A stretch of DNA of 64,000 nt from Amycolatopsis sp. 2-15 (GCF_030285625.1 NZ_CP127294.1:5242501-5306500), one strand, 5' to 3'. Numbered from the stretch's first letter, positions 27,131-33,807 are shown. Notes: a model not told the origin generated them from the sequence alone. Translations and numbers: made by a program.

Positions 27131-28159
27131 CTAGAGCCGGTGGGAGAGCCGCGTGAGGATGTCGGCGGCGGGTTCGGCGGTGGCGTGCCGGTAGCCGGTG
27201 CCGGCCCACAGGTTGACGCGCTCGGCGTCGCCGGCCTGCACGGCCGCCTTGCGCAGCGCGCTGGTCAGGTGGTGCAGGGCCGGGTAACCGGCGGGAGCTT
27301 CACCCGAGTGGTCGTCGGTGAACGCGTTGCGCAGGCCTCGCGCCGGGCGGCCGGTGAACGCGCGGGTGACGACCGTCTCCCGGCGGGCCGGGTCGGCCAG
27401 CGCTTCGCGGTGGGGTTTCGACGCCCCGCTCTCGTCGGACCGCAGCAGCACGGTGCCGACGGCCACGGCGGTGGCACCGGCGCTCAGCGCTTCGGCCACG
27501 GCCTCGGGCGTGGCGAGCCCGCCGGCGCCGACCAGGGGCAGCGACACCGCGGCGCCGACCTCGCCGAGGACCCGCGGCAGCGGGACCGCCGGCGGGACGC
27601 GGTCGGGCGTGAGGGTGCCTGAGTGCCCGCCCGCGGCCGCGGCCTGCACGAGCAGGAGATCCGCGCCGGCGTCGGCGGCCAGCCGGGCCTCGTCGGCCGA
27701 GGTCACGGTCTGCGCGACCAGCGTGCCGGCGCGGTGCAGCCGGGTGAAGACCGACGTGTCCGGCAGGCCGAAGGTGAAGCTGACCAGCGGGACGGGCCCG
27801 GCCAGCAGGAGGTCGAGCTTGGCCTGCCAGTGGTCGTCGTCCTCGGTGATCGCCTGCGGGAGGTCGAGGCCGTAGCGGTCGGCGTCGGCCTGCAGCGCGC
27901 CGGCGTAGCGCCGGTAGGCGGCTGGGTCGACGGGCACTGGGTTGGGTGCGAACAGGTTGACCCCGAACGAGATGCCCAGCGCGCGGACCTGGCTGATCTG
28001 CTCGGCGAGCGCTTCGGCCGTCTTGTACCCGCCGGCGACGAAGCCGAGGCCCCCGGCGCTCGCCGCCGCGGCCACCAGGGCGGGCGTGGTGCCCCCGCCC
28101 GCCATCGGCGCCGCCAGGACGGGCGAGGTCACCCCGAGACCGGACAGCGAGCTGTGCAT
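27131..28159 (-). CDS. Nitronate monooxygenase (2-nitropropane dioxygenase family)
   Basis: A 342-residue FMN enzyme that oxidises alkyl nitronates to carbonyls and nitrite. Landmarks are VLAAPMAGGGTTPALVAAA, GGLGFVAGGYK, the His-containing QAAAAGGHSG loop, VGAGGLATPEAVAEAL, and the FMN phosphate-binding GATAVAVGTVLLRSDES. Divergent from the LysR-type gene 104 bases away, which may regulate it. Confidence 0.9.
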   Translation of the reverse strand: MHSSLSGLGVTSPVLAAPMAGGGTTPALVAAAASAGGLGFVAGGYKTAEALAEQISQVRALGISFGVNLFAPNPVPVDPAAYRRYAGALQADADRYGLDLPQAITEDDDHWQAKLDLLLAGPVPLVSFTFGLPDTSVFTRLHRAGTLVAQTVTSADEARLAADAGADLLLVQAAAAGGHSGTLTPDRVPPAVPLPRVLGEVGAAVSLPLVGAGGLATPEAVAEALSAGATAVAVGTVLLRSDESGASKPHREALADPARRETVVTRAFTGRPARGLRNAFTDDHSGEAPAGYPALHHLTSALRKAAVQAGDAERVNLWAGTGYRHATAEPAADILTRLSHRL

Positions 28160-28263
28160 GTCGAACGCCTTCTCTCTTCGCCGTGCGAACCCTTCGCCTC
28201 CACGCTAAGCACCGGCGGCCGCGTTGGGAAATGCGCGTCCGGCCGCGGCTATGCTCTGCGGGC

Positions 28264-29116
28264 ATGGTTGAGGGCACACCGGCGGGCATCGAAATCCGGC
28301 ACCTGCGCGCGTTCGCGTCGGTGGCCCGGCTGGCGTCGTTCACGCACGCCGCCCAGGAGCTCGCCATCACGCAACCCGCGCTCAGCCGGACCGTTCGCCA
28401 GCTCGAAGAGCTGCTGCGCGTGACGCTGCCGGACCGCTCGTCGCGGCACGTGGAGCTGACGGATGCGGGCCAGGCGTTCCTGGAGCACGCCCAACGTGTG
28501 CTGGCGGAGCTCGACCGCGGCGTAAGCGCGGCGCGGAGCCGGGGCACCGTGAAGCTGGGATTCAGCTGGCTGCTGCCCACGCCGTGGGCGCAGGAGACCG
28601 TGGCGCGGTTCGAACACACCACCGGCAGCTCGGTCGACCTCGTGCGCATCGACGACCCGCTCGCGGCGGTGCAGCAGGAGAAAGTGGACGTCGCGCTCGT
28701 GCGCGGGCAGGTGCGTTCGCCGCAGCTGCAGGTCGTGCACCTCTTCGACGAGGACCGGGTGGCCGTGTTCGCGGAGACGTTCCCCCACTCCGGTGCGTCC
28801 GAGCTGGCGTGGGCCGACGTGCCGAACTGGCCGCTGGTGGTCAACGTCGTCAACGGCACCACCGGGCCGGGGTCCTGGCCCGAGGGGCAGGGGCCGACGA
28901 CCGTCCTCGAAACGGCCAACTTCGACGTGGATCGAGAGCGTCGCCGCGGGGCGCGGGCTGGGGGTGGTGCCGGAGGTCGCGGTGCGGCGCAACATCCACC
29001 CCACGGTGCGGTTCCTCCCGATCACCGGTGCGCCCGCGATCCCGGTCGCGTTGGCGTTCCTGTCGAACGCGAACGGACCGGTGCTTCGGCAGTTCGTGGA
29101 AGCGGCGCTCGGGTGA
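28264..29116 (+). pseudogene. LysR family regulator, broken by a single-base insertion
   Basis: The first frame gives a LysR helix-turn-helix (ASFTHAAQELAITQPALSRT) and most of a substrate-binding domain. At about 28927 one extra G shifts the frame. Past it the +1 frame reads WIESVAAGRGLGVVPEVAVR and on to a normal LysR C-terminus ending at 29116. Removing that base gives NFDWIESVAAGRG, exactly the family pattern, and a protein of about 283 residues. Divergent from the nitronate monooxygenase gene, its likely target. Pseudogene or sequencing error. Confidence 0.78.
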
Positions 29117-29139
29117 GGAAAGTGGTTCGGTAATAAAGA

Positions 29140-29168
29140 TTGACACCCGGGTGTGGATTCGCGATTAT
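29140..29168 (+). promoter_or_regulatory. Sigma-70-type promoter of the 56-codon gene
   Basis: TTGACA at 29140-29145 and GATTAT at 29163-29168 are spaced by 17 bases, in unusually AT-rich surroundings for this genome. Transcription would begin about 40 bases before the GTG at 29217. Confidence 0.6.
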
Positions 29169-29216
29169 GTAATGGAGCTGAACGCAAGAGATCGCACAAA
29201 CTCAGAAGGAGTCGTC

Positions 29217-29387
29217 GTGGCGAGCATGGAGAAGCGAGGGTCGCAGCGCCGTTATCCCGGCGATCTGCGCGATGCGCTGCGCTCGTCGGATGCGCTGTCA
29301 TCGATGCCGCGCCTGCCGCAAGAGCGGCTCAGCGGCTTGATGCTGCCTGAAGAGCAGCTGCTGAGCACCGGGGGCTCCCCACCGTGA
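29217..29387 (+). CDS. Orphan 56-residue protein, unknown function
   Basis: GTG start with an AGAAGGAG ribosome site 6 bases upstream and its own promoter at 29140. The peptide is charged and Ser/Leu/Pro rich (MEKRGSQRRYPGDLRDAL, then SSMPRLPQERLSGLMLPEEQ), without cysteines, membrane segment or signal peptide. A strong terminator follows 22 bases after the stop, so it is a complete one-gene transcript. I do not recognise the family. A RiPP precursor is imaginable but no modifying enzyme is nearby. It lies directly upstream of the tRNA array. Confidence 0.55.
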   Translation: MASMEKRGSQRRYPGDLRDALRSSDALSSMPRLPQERLSGLMLPEEQLLSTGGSPP

Positions 29388-29409
29388 CGTCGTCGACGTC
29401 GTGACCGGG

Positions 29410-29450
29410 AGCCGCCCATCGGGAAACCGATTCGGGCGGCTTTCTCTATT
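29410..29450 (+). terminator. Intrinsic terminator of the 56-codon gene
   Basis: AGCCGCCC pairs with GGGCGGCT, and an inner ATCGG-GAAA-CCGAT stem with a GNRA tetraloop stacks on it with a 2-base bulge. It is followed by TTTCTCTATTTC. The U-rich tail is unusual for this GC-rich DNA and makes this a convincing terminator. From here to 29571 the DNA is AT-rich with no gene and probably holds the promoter of the tRNA array. Confidence 0.85.
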
Positions 29451-29571
29451 TCGTGCACCTCAAAAAATGGTGCTAAATCAACTTGGTCGATATGTTGCGC
29501 TCATTTTTGGCGCTTGTTCTTTGTCAACTACACAGCGGAGCAGAAACACGCTCGCCGGCCGCGGCGAGCAC

Positions 29572-29656
29572 GGTGGGGCTGGGCACAGGTGAGCCCACCC
29601 GGCTGTAACCCGGACGCCCTTCGGCGGCTTTGACGGTTCGACTCCGTCCCCCACCA
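29572..29656 (+). tRNA. tRNA-Tyr (GTA)
   Basis: The acceptor GGTGGGG pairs fully with CCCCACC. The anticodon loop is CTGTAAC (GTA), with a long variable arm around CGCCCTTCGGCG, as expected for bacterial tRNA-Tyr, and the T-loop is TTCGACT. One C-A mismatch sits at the top of the anticodon stem. No encoded CCA. First gene of the array. Confidence 0.88.
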
Positions 29657-29661
29657 CGCGA

Positions 29662-29736
29662 GGCCGATGAGACTGCCGGCCAGGTCACCGCCCCTTCAAG
29701 GCGGGGGACCGGGATCGATACCCGGATCGGCTGCCA
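29662..29736 (+). tRNA. tRNA-Glu (TTC)
   Basis: The acceptor GGCCGAT pairs with ATCGGCT (G-U at the end). The anticodon arm CCGCC-CCTTCAA-GGCGG gives anticodon TTC. The T-arm CCGGG-ATCGATA-CCCGG has an A where T54 is usual. Discriminator G then CCA: the only member of the array with an encoded CCA. Confidence 0.85.
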
Positions 29737-29737
29737 C

Positions 29738-29811
29738 ACCCCTGTAGCTCAGTTGGACAGAGCGCCGGATTACGGATCCGGAGGTCCCAGGTTCGAGTCC
29801 TGGTAGGGGTA
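29738..29811 (+). tRNA. tRNA-Arg (ACG)
   Basis: A canonical cloverleaf: acceptor ACCCCTG/TAGGGGT, D-arm GCTC...GAGC with AGTTGG, anticodon arm CCGGA-TTACGGA-TCCGG (ACG), T-arm CCAGG-TTCGAGT-CCTGG. Discriminator A fits ArgRS. It starts one base after the CCA of the preceding tRNA-Glu. Confidence 0.95.
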
Positions 29812-29823
29812 CGCGGGTTTCAG

Positions 29824-29896
29824 GCTCACGTGGCCCAGTGGCGAGGGCAGCTCCTTGTCGAGGAGACGATCGCGGGTTCGAGTCCCGTCGTGAGCG
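29824..29896 (+). tRNA. tRNA-Asp (GTC)
   Basis: Acceptor GCTCACG/CGTGAGC, D-arm GCCC...GGGC, anticodon loop TTGTCGA (GTC) on a stem with one G-A mismatch, T-arm GCGGG-TTCGAGT-CCCGT. Discriminator G, as AspRS requires. No encoded CCA. A 7-bp hairpin lies in the spacer that follows (29904-29922). Confidence 0.85.
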
Positions 29897-29929
29897 CAGG
29901 TCCGGCACCCGAGGGGGGTGCCCGGCCGA

Positions 29930-30001
29930 CGAGTGCGAGGGAGACGGGAACCCATCCGCTTCGGGAGCGGAAGACACCGCGTTCGACTCGCGGGCACTCG
30001 A
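29930..30001 (+). tRNA. tRNA-Pro (CGG)
   Basis: Acceptor CGAGTGC/GCACTCG, anticodon arm TCCGC-TTCGGGA-GCGGA (CGG), T-arm CCGCG-TTCGACT-CGCGG, discriminator A. The D-arm is short (three pairs, GGG/CCC) but keeps the GG dinucleotide. C1-G72 and A73 fit bacterial tRNA-Pro. Confidence 0.82.
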
Positions 30002-30016
30002 CGACACCACCGGCAC

Positions 30017-30088
30017 GGCGCGTTGGTCCAGCGGAACGGACACCGGCCCCTCAAGCCGAAGACGCGGGTTCGACTCCCGCACGCGCTA
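30017..30088 (+). tRNA. tRNA-Glu (CTC)
   Basis: Acceptor GGCGCGT/ACGCGCT (terminal G-U), D-arm GTCC...GGAC, anticodon loop CCCTCAA (CTC), T-arm GCGGG-TTCGACT-CCCGC. The discriminator is A rather than the usual G, and the top anticodon-stem pair is a C-A mismatch. Confidence 0.8.
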
Positions 30089-30089
30089 C

Positions 30090-30163
30090 GCGGTTGTAGC
30101 CCAACTGGCAGAGGCACCTGGCTGAGGGCCAGGCCAGTCGGGGTTCGAATCCCCGCAACCGCA
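30090..30163 (+). tRNA. tRNA-Leu-like (GAG) with short variable arm
   Basis: A perfect cloverleaf: acceptor GCGGTTG/CAACCGC, anticodon arm CCTGG-CTGAGGG-CCAGG (GAG), T-arm CGGGG-TTCGAAT-CCCCG, discriminator A. The variable loop is only 5 bases (CCAGT), whereas bacterial tRNA-Leu normally has a long variable arm. It starts one base after tRNA-Glu(CTC). Confidence 0.85.
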
Positions 30164-30181
30164 CACGGCTCCACCGAAGAC

Positions 30182-30203
30182 GGGTCCCCTTGCGAGGGGA
30201 CCC
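30182..30203 (+). other. Hairpin in an inter-tRNA spacer
   Basis: GGGTCCCCT pairs perfectly with AGGGGACCC around a TGCG loop. It sits in the 43-base spacer between the two Leu-type tRNAs. Two other wide spacers hold similar stems (29904-29922 and 30557-30576). They could be processing or spacing elements of one precursor RNA. Confidence 0.55.
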
Positions 30204-30206
30204 CGC

Positions 30207-30280
30207 GCCCTCGTAGCCCAACCGGCAGAGGCACCGGACCCAGGCTCCGGACAGTCCAGGTTCGACTCCTGGCGAGGGCA
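30207..30280 (+). tRNA. tRNA-Leu-like (CAG), short variable arm and C33
   Basis: Acceptor GCCCTCG/CGAGGGC, D-arm and D-loop nearly identical to the preceding Leu(GAG) gene, anticodon arm CCGGA-CCCAGGC-TCCGG (CAG), T-arm CCAGG-TTCGACT-CCTGG, discriminator A. The base before the anticodon is C, not the near-universal U33, and the variable loop is 5 bases. Confidence 0.8.
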
Positions 30281-30285
30281 CGCTT

Positions 30286-30358
30286 TCCCGGGTGGTGTAT
30301 CCGGTCAACACAGCGGATTTTGGCTCCGCAGAGCCAGGTTCGAGTCCTGGCCCGGGAG
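30286..30358 (+). tRNA. tRNA-Gln (TTG)
   Basis: Acceptor TCCCGGG/CCCGGGA with the weak U1-A72 pair typical of tRNA-Gln, D-arm GTGT...ACAC, anticodon arm GCGGA-TTTTGGC-TCCGC (TTG), T-arm CCAGG-TTCGAGT-CCTGG, discriminator G. All key GlnRS identity elements are in place. Confidence 0.9.
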
Positions 30359-30368
30359 CGCCACGCGA

Positions 30369-30440
30369 TGCCCGTTCGTCCAACCGGCAGGACTCCGGAC
30401 CCTGGATCCGGCAATCGAGGTTCGAACCCTCGACGGGCAG
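30369..30440 (+). tRNA. tRNA-Gln (CTG) with C33
   Basis: Acceptor TGCCCGT/ACGGGCA (U1-A72), D-arm GTCC...GGAC, anticodon arm CCGGA-CCCTGGA-TCCGG (CTG), T-arm CGAGG-TTCGAAC-CCTCG, discriminator G. Position 33 is C, as in the Leu(CAG) gene of the same array. Confidence 0.82.
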
Positions 30441-30458
30441 CCGAGCGCGGCAACACAA

Positions 30459-30548
30459 GGAGGGCTGGCCGAGTGGCAAGGCACCGGATTGCTGATCCGT
30501 GGTCTGGGACGTCGCGTCCCGGCGCGCGTTCGATCCGCGCGCCCTCCG
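30459..30548 (+). tRNA. tRNA-Ser (GCT)
   Basis: A 90-base class II tRNA: acceptor GGAGGGC/GCCCTCC, anticodon loop TTGCTGA (GCT), long variable arm with stem CTGGGACG...CGTCCCGG, T-arm GCGCG-TTCGATC-CGCGC, discriminator G. Confidence 0.9.
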
Positions 30549-30582
30549 CGCACGACGGTGGCACCCGGGTGCCGCCGGGCCA

Positions 30583-30672
30583 GGAGGATTGGCCGAGTGG
30601 TAAGGCAGCCGTTTCGAAAACGGTGGTCGGGTGTGCCGAGCACCCGCGTGGGTTCGACTCCTGCATCCTCCG
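30583..30672 (+). tRNA. tRNA-Ser (CGA)
   Basis: A 90-base class II tRNA: acceptor GGAGGAT/ATCCTCC, D-arm GCC...GGC like the neighbouring Ser gene, anticodon arm GCCGT-TTCGAAA-ACGGT (CGA), long variable arm CGGGTG...CACCCG, T-arm GTGGG-TTCGACT-CCTGC with two G-U pairs, discriminator G. Confidence 0.9.
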
Positions 30673-30698
30673 CACCTCGCCGGCGCGAACCCGGCGAA

Positions 30699-30770
30699 GC
30701 CCTCGTGGTCCAACGGACACGACTCCGGCGTCCGAAGCCGGGAACGCAGGTTCGACTTCTGCCGGGGGCA
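30699..30770 (+). tRNA. tRNA-Arg (CCG)
   Basis: Acceptor GCCCTCG/CGGGGGC (one T-G pair), D-arm GTC...GAC, anticodon arm CCGGC-GTCCGAA-GCCGG (CCG), T-arm GCAGG-TTCGACT-TCTGC, discriminator A. Confidence 0.85.
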
Positions 30771-30786
30771 CCGCGACACACCGCGA

Positions 30787-30854
30787 CGCGCGGGGCCCAG
30801 TGGCCGGCCGGGCTCATATCCCCGGATCGCCTGGATCGACACCAGGACGCGCGA
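30787..30854 (+). tRNA. Degenerate initiator-Met-like tRNA (CAT)
   Basis: Six of seven acceptor pairs (CGCGCGG/ACGCGCG), T-arm CCTGG-ATCGACA-CCAGG and an anticodon region GGG-CTCATAT-CCC that carries the three G-C pairs marking initiator tRNAs. The D-arm is too short (14 bases between the acceptor and anticodon stems), so a normal cloverleaf cannot form. Possibly a decayed tRNA gene or a tRNA mimic closing the array. Confidence 0.35.
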
Positions 30855-30879
30855 CCGAACTCTGCTCCGCTGGTGGTCG

Positions 30880-30901
30880 CCCGGCCCGTTCGCGGGCCGG
30901 G
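30880..30901 (+). terminator. UUCG-capped hairpin after the tRNA array
   Basis: A perfect 9-bp stem, CCCGGCCCG with CGGGCCGGG, closed by the extra-stable TTCG tetraloop, 25 bases after the last tRNA-like element. No T-run follows. The likely 3' boundary of the array transcript. Confidence 0.6.
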
Positions 30902-30909
30902 GCCCGGTC

Positions 30910-30959
30910 TCGTACCTGCGAACGAGGGCGACGACTCTTGATCTCGTTCGCAGGTACGA
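30910..30959. repeat. Perfect 17-bp inverted repeat
   Basis: TCGTACCTGCGAACGAG (30910-30926) and its exact reverse complement (30943-30959) are separated by 16 bases. It lies between the tRNA array and the membrane-protein gene at 31022. It could be a second terminator, an operator, or an element end; no matching copy was seen at the left of the array. Confidence 0.75.
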
Positions 30960-31021
30960 ACTTCCCGTCGCCGGACCTTTCCATTGTGCGGCAAGGAAAA
31001 TGCGCTCTTAGGGTCCGGACC

Positions 31022-31462
31022 ATGAACGAATACGACAACCGGGCTCCCAGCACCGTTCTCGGAGCTTTCTGGCTCTACCTCGTGTCGACCGTCGTCGCGA
31101 TCGCCGGCGCGGTCGTGCTTGTCGCGGACAAGCAGACGATCGTCGACGCAATCAGAACCGCCGGCCGCGGTCAGCTCACCGACCCGCAGATCCAGCAGGC
31201 GGCGAACGTCGGCCTGTGGGTGGCGGTCGCGGTCGCCGTCGTCATCGCGCTGATCTACCTGTGGCTCGCATTCAAACTGAAGGCCGGCCGCAACTGGGCG
31301 CGGATCACGCTGACGATCCTGACGCTGCTGCAGATCGTCTCGCTCGTCGCGGGCCGCGGCGGCACCGTGCTCGGCTACCTCAGCGCCGGGGCGGCGGTGG
31401 TTGCGCTGGTGCTCGCGTTCCTGCCGCCGTCCAACGCCTACCTCTCAGCTTCTCGACGGTGA
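31022..31462 (+). CDS. Four-helix membrane protein, unknown function
   Basis: A 146-residue protein with four hydrophobic segments (VLGAFWLYLVSTVVAIAGAV, VGLWVAVAVAVVIALIYLWL, ITLTILTLLQIVSLVA, and AGAAVVALVLAFL) and a conserved-looking KLKAGRNWARI loop between helices 2 and 3, a feature I associate with small actinobacterial membrane proteins of unknown role. ATG start shortly after the 17-bp inverted repeat. It overlaps no tRNA. Confidence 0.8.
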   Translation: MNEYDNRAPSTVLGAFWLYLVSTVVAIAGAVVLVADKQTIVDAIRTAGRGQLTDPQIQQAANVGLWVAVAVAVVIALIYLWLAFKLKAGRNWARITLTILTLLQIVSLVAGRGGTVLGYLSAGAAVVALVLAFLPPSNAYLSASRR

Positions 31463-31490
31463 ACCCGGGCGGCGGCCGGTGACAGTCCAC

Positions 31491-31862
31491 TCAGGACTGC
31501 CGCCGGTCGCCGCCGGTTCCGTCGATCGAGTACTGGACGTTGGGCTCGGCCTTGATGATCAGCACCGTCGTGTCCTCGAGTGAGGTCTCGACGTGCTCCT
31601 CGCCGGGCTGCACGAAGTAGAAGTCGCCCGCGCCGAGCTTGCGCTCCTGCCCGCCCCCTTCCCACTTGAGCACGCCGTCGACCACGAACACCGAGACCCA
31701 GGTTTCGTGGCGGTGAAGGCTGAGCTCGTGGTCCGGGGGCATCTTCACCAGCGAGAACGACAGCCCGTGGCCGTCGTACCAGAGCTTGCAGCGGTCGATG
31801 GCGTGGCCGACCACGTCTTCGTGGATCCACTCGCGCTCGCCAACCTGCGTGAACTTCGGCAT
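31491..31862 (-). CDS. Cupin-domain protein
   Basis: A 123-residue single-cupin protein. Metal-binding motif 1 is approximated by LSLHRHETWVSVFVVDGVLKWE and motif 2 by LGAGDFYFVQPGEEHVE, so three His and a Glu are available to bind a metal. Small cupins of this sort act as dioxygenases, isomerases or sensors; no substrate can be assigned. Divergent from the LuxR gene at 32124, with a 261-base intergenic stretch in which I see no further gene, and possibly under its control. Confidence 0.85.
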   Translation of the reverse strand: MPKFTQVGEREWIHEDVVGHAIDRCKLWYDGHGLSFSLVKMPPDHELSLHRHETWVSVFVVDGVLKWEGGGQERKLGAGDFYFVQPGEEHVETSLEDTTVLIIKAEPNVQYSIDGTGGDRRQS

Positions 31863-32123
31863 GTCTGCTCCTTCGCCGGGGGAAGCCGTCGGGCTCGATG
31901 GCGAGAGCGTAGGTACCGGGCGCCGCGTCGCCTGTCACACCGACGGGGACATTCTCCGAGGTCGCCACGGGTGGCGGGGGATGTCGTGAATGTCCCCGTG
32001 CGGGTGACACGAGCGGCGCCGGTGGTTGCGTAGCGTCGGGCGATCGGGCGGCCCGCGCCGGACTGCCGGGGCTTCACCTGCGCGGATACGATCGGGCGTC
32101 CACTCATCGGTGAGAGGTCGGCC

Positions 32124-33227
32124 GTGATGTCCGAGCACCCGCGCGACGACCGGGGACGCGCCCTGGCCGAACTGCTGCTCGCGCTGCAGACCGGGCTCGA
32201 CGTGCGCGAGGTGCAGTCGGGATACCTCGACCGCGTCGGGCACCTGGTCGCCGCCGGCGCGTACGGGTTCTCGCGCTTCGGCCCGCTCGGCGAACGGCTC
32301 ACGCCGCTGACCGTGCAGACGCGTCGAGCGCCCGAGGGCCTCGTGCCCGCCTACAACGACCTGGGCGCCGACCGCGATCCGCTGCTGGTCGCGGCCGTCG
32401 CCGCCGGCTCGCCGGTGGACAACGCGTCGCTGATGTCACCGCAGGCCTGGGGGGAGCAGTCGCTGTGCGGCGTGCTCGGCGGACACGGGCTCTACCACTC
32501 GACGGTCGTCCCGCTGATCGCCCAGAGCCGGGTGCTCGGCGCGCTGTACCTCGCGCGCGGCGCCGACGAAGAGCCCTTCTCGGAGCTCGACCGTTCGGCC
32601 ATGGCGGTCGCGAAGCAGCACGTCGAGGCGGCCCTGCACCGCGCGACCCGCCACGAGGAGCTCGACAGCCGGGCGTCGCTGCTGGCACGGACGCTGGACG
32701 AGCTCGACGTTCCGGTCGTCGTCACCTCCGCCGACGGCGAGGTGCTGCTCGACAGCAAAGCCCTGCGGCGCCTGCACCGCACCCATCACCACGCCGGACC
32801 GCGCCTGGCCGAGCTGCTGTCCCGCAACTTGCGCGACCTCGCCCGCGGCTCGCAGCGCGTGGCCGTCGCGTCCGGAACCTTCACCGCCGGCCGGGTTTCC
32901 CGCCGCGCCGACGACGCACCGGCGGACCTGCGGCTCACGGTGAAGTCCACTGTGCTCCGTCGCGGAATCGGCGCGGTGGTGTCCTTTGCTTTCGTGCAGC
33001 GGAAAGACGTGGCCACTCCGGTCGAGCGGTCACCCCTTTCCGCGCGGGAGCGGGAGATCGTCGCGTGGGTCGCCGAAGGCCTGACCAACCGGCGGATCGC
33101 CGAACTGGCCGTGGTGTCGGAGAACACCGTGCGCCAGCACCTGAAGCGGATCTTCGGCAAGCTCGACGTGCACAGCCGGGCGCAGCTGGTCCAAGCGGTG
33201 TGGCAAGGCGCGACCGACGACCCGTGA
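32124..33227 (+). CDS. LuxR-family transcriptional regulator with GAF-like sensor domain
   Basis: A 367-residue regulator. Residues about 15-170 resemble a GAF domain (YHSTVVPLIAQSRVLGALYL), a PAS-like middle follows (LDVPVVVTSADGEVLLDSKA), and the C-terminus is a LuxR helix-turn-helix (LSAREREIVAWVAEGLTNRR, then VSENTVRQHLKRIFGKLDV). Start is GTG 32124 or the adjacent ATG 32127. Divergent from the cupin gene. No receiver domain, so it is not a classical response regulator. Confidence 0.88.
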   Translation: MMSEHPRDDRGRALAELLLALQTGLDVREVQSGYLDRVGHLVAAGAYGFSRFGPLGERLTPLTVQTRRAPEGLVPAYNDLGADRDPLLVAAVAAGSPVDNASLMSPQAWGEQSLCGVLGGHGLYHSTVVPLIAQSRVLGALYLARGADEEPFSELDRSAMAVAKQHVEAALHRATRHEELDSRASLLARTLDELDVPVVVTSADGEVLLDSKALRRLHRTHHHAGPRLAELLSRNLRDLARGSQRVAVASGTFTAGRVSRRADDAPADLRLTVKSTVLRRGIGAVVSFAFVQRKDVATPVERSPLSAREREIVAWVAEGLTNRRIAELAVVSENTVRQHLKRIFGKLDVHSRAQLVQAVWQGATDDP

Positions 33228-33361
33228 GCGGCGTCAGGTGCCGTCGTCCACTGGGCGCGGTTTCGCGACCAGGAACCCCCCGCGGCCGAGACGGCTCGCG
33301 CGTCCCGGCGTGACGGATCTCGCTACGATCGGGGAATCGTCACACCGAGGGGGACCCGCCG

Positions 33362-33807
33362 ATGTCGGAACTGCTGAGCGCGATCGACAGCAGCGTCACA
33401 GTCGAGTACGGCCAGTTCGTGCTGCAGGAAATCCCGATGGACCGCAACGCGCTGTCCGTGGGGGAGCCGAGCGGTGACTGGCTCGTCATGGGCGGGGCCG
33501 GGGGACTGCTGCTGCACAGCGCCGGGAACGACCACGACCCGGCCGTGCGGGTGGAGCTGTGGGATACCGAGCCGCCGGCGGCTCGCGGCGAGTGGGATCG
33601 GGTGGTCCGGTCGTGTGTGACCTGGCCGAGCAGGTGCGCCTGCAGTCCGTCACCGCGGCCATGGCGCCTGACGTGCTCACGCTGGGGCGGCCCGGTCCGC
33701 ACCACGCCCGGGTGCACGAAGGCGGCCGCGCCGCGACGGCCGAGCTGGGCGAAGGGACGTTCGCCGCGGGCGCCGAGCGCTGGCTGATCCAGCTCTGGCC
33801 CGCGTGA
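33362..33807 (+). pseudogene. Unknown protein interrupted by a single-base frameshift
   Basis: ATG 33362 opens MSELLSAIDSSVTVEYGQFV and continues sensibly to GEWDRV at about 33603. One base is missing there, apparently from a GGG run, and the remainder reads in the other frame as GPVVCDLAEQVRLQSVTAAM to WLIQLWPA. Joined, it would be about 149 residues. I do not recognise the family; size and style recall small immunity-like or competence-like proteins. Pseudogene or sequencing error. Confidence 0.55.

Noticed and set aside
29572..30770. CRISPR array or repeat cluster
   Set aside because: The recurring GGTTCGA-type words are the tRNA T-arms; spacing and sequences vary and no cas genes are nearby.
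29696..30994. Long open frames on both strands through the tRNA array, some looking protein-like
   Set aside because: They read through tRNA genes; repeated segments such as SRTRT and GFEP reflect translated T-arms, not protein.
29572..31022. Integrated element with tRNA attachment sites
   Set aside because: No integrase, excisionase, replication or phage structural gene, and no direct repeats duplicating a tRNA end were seen.
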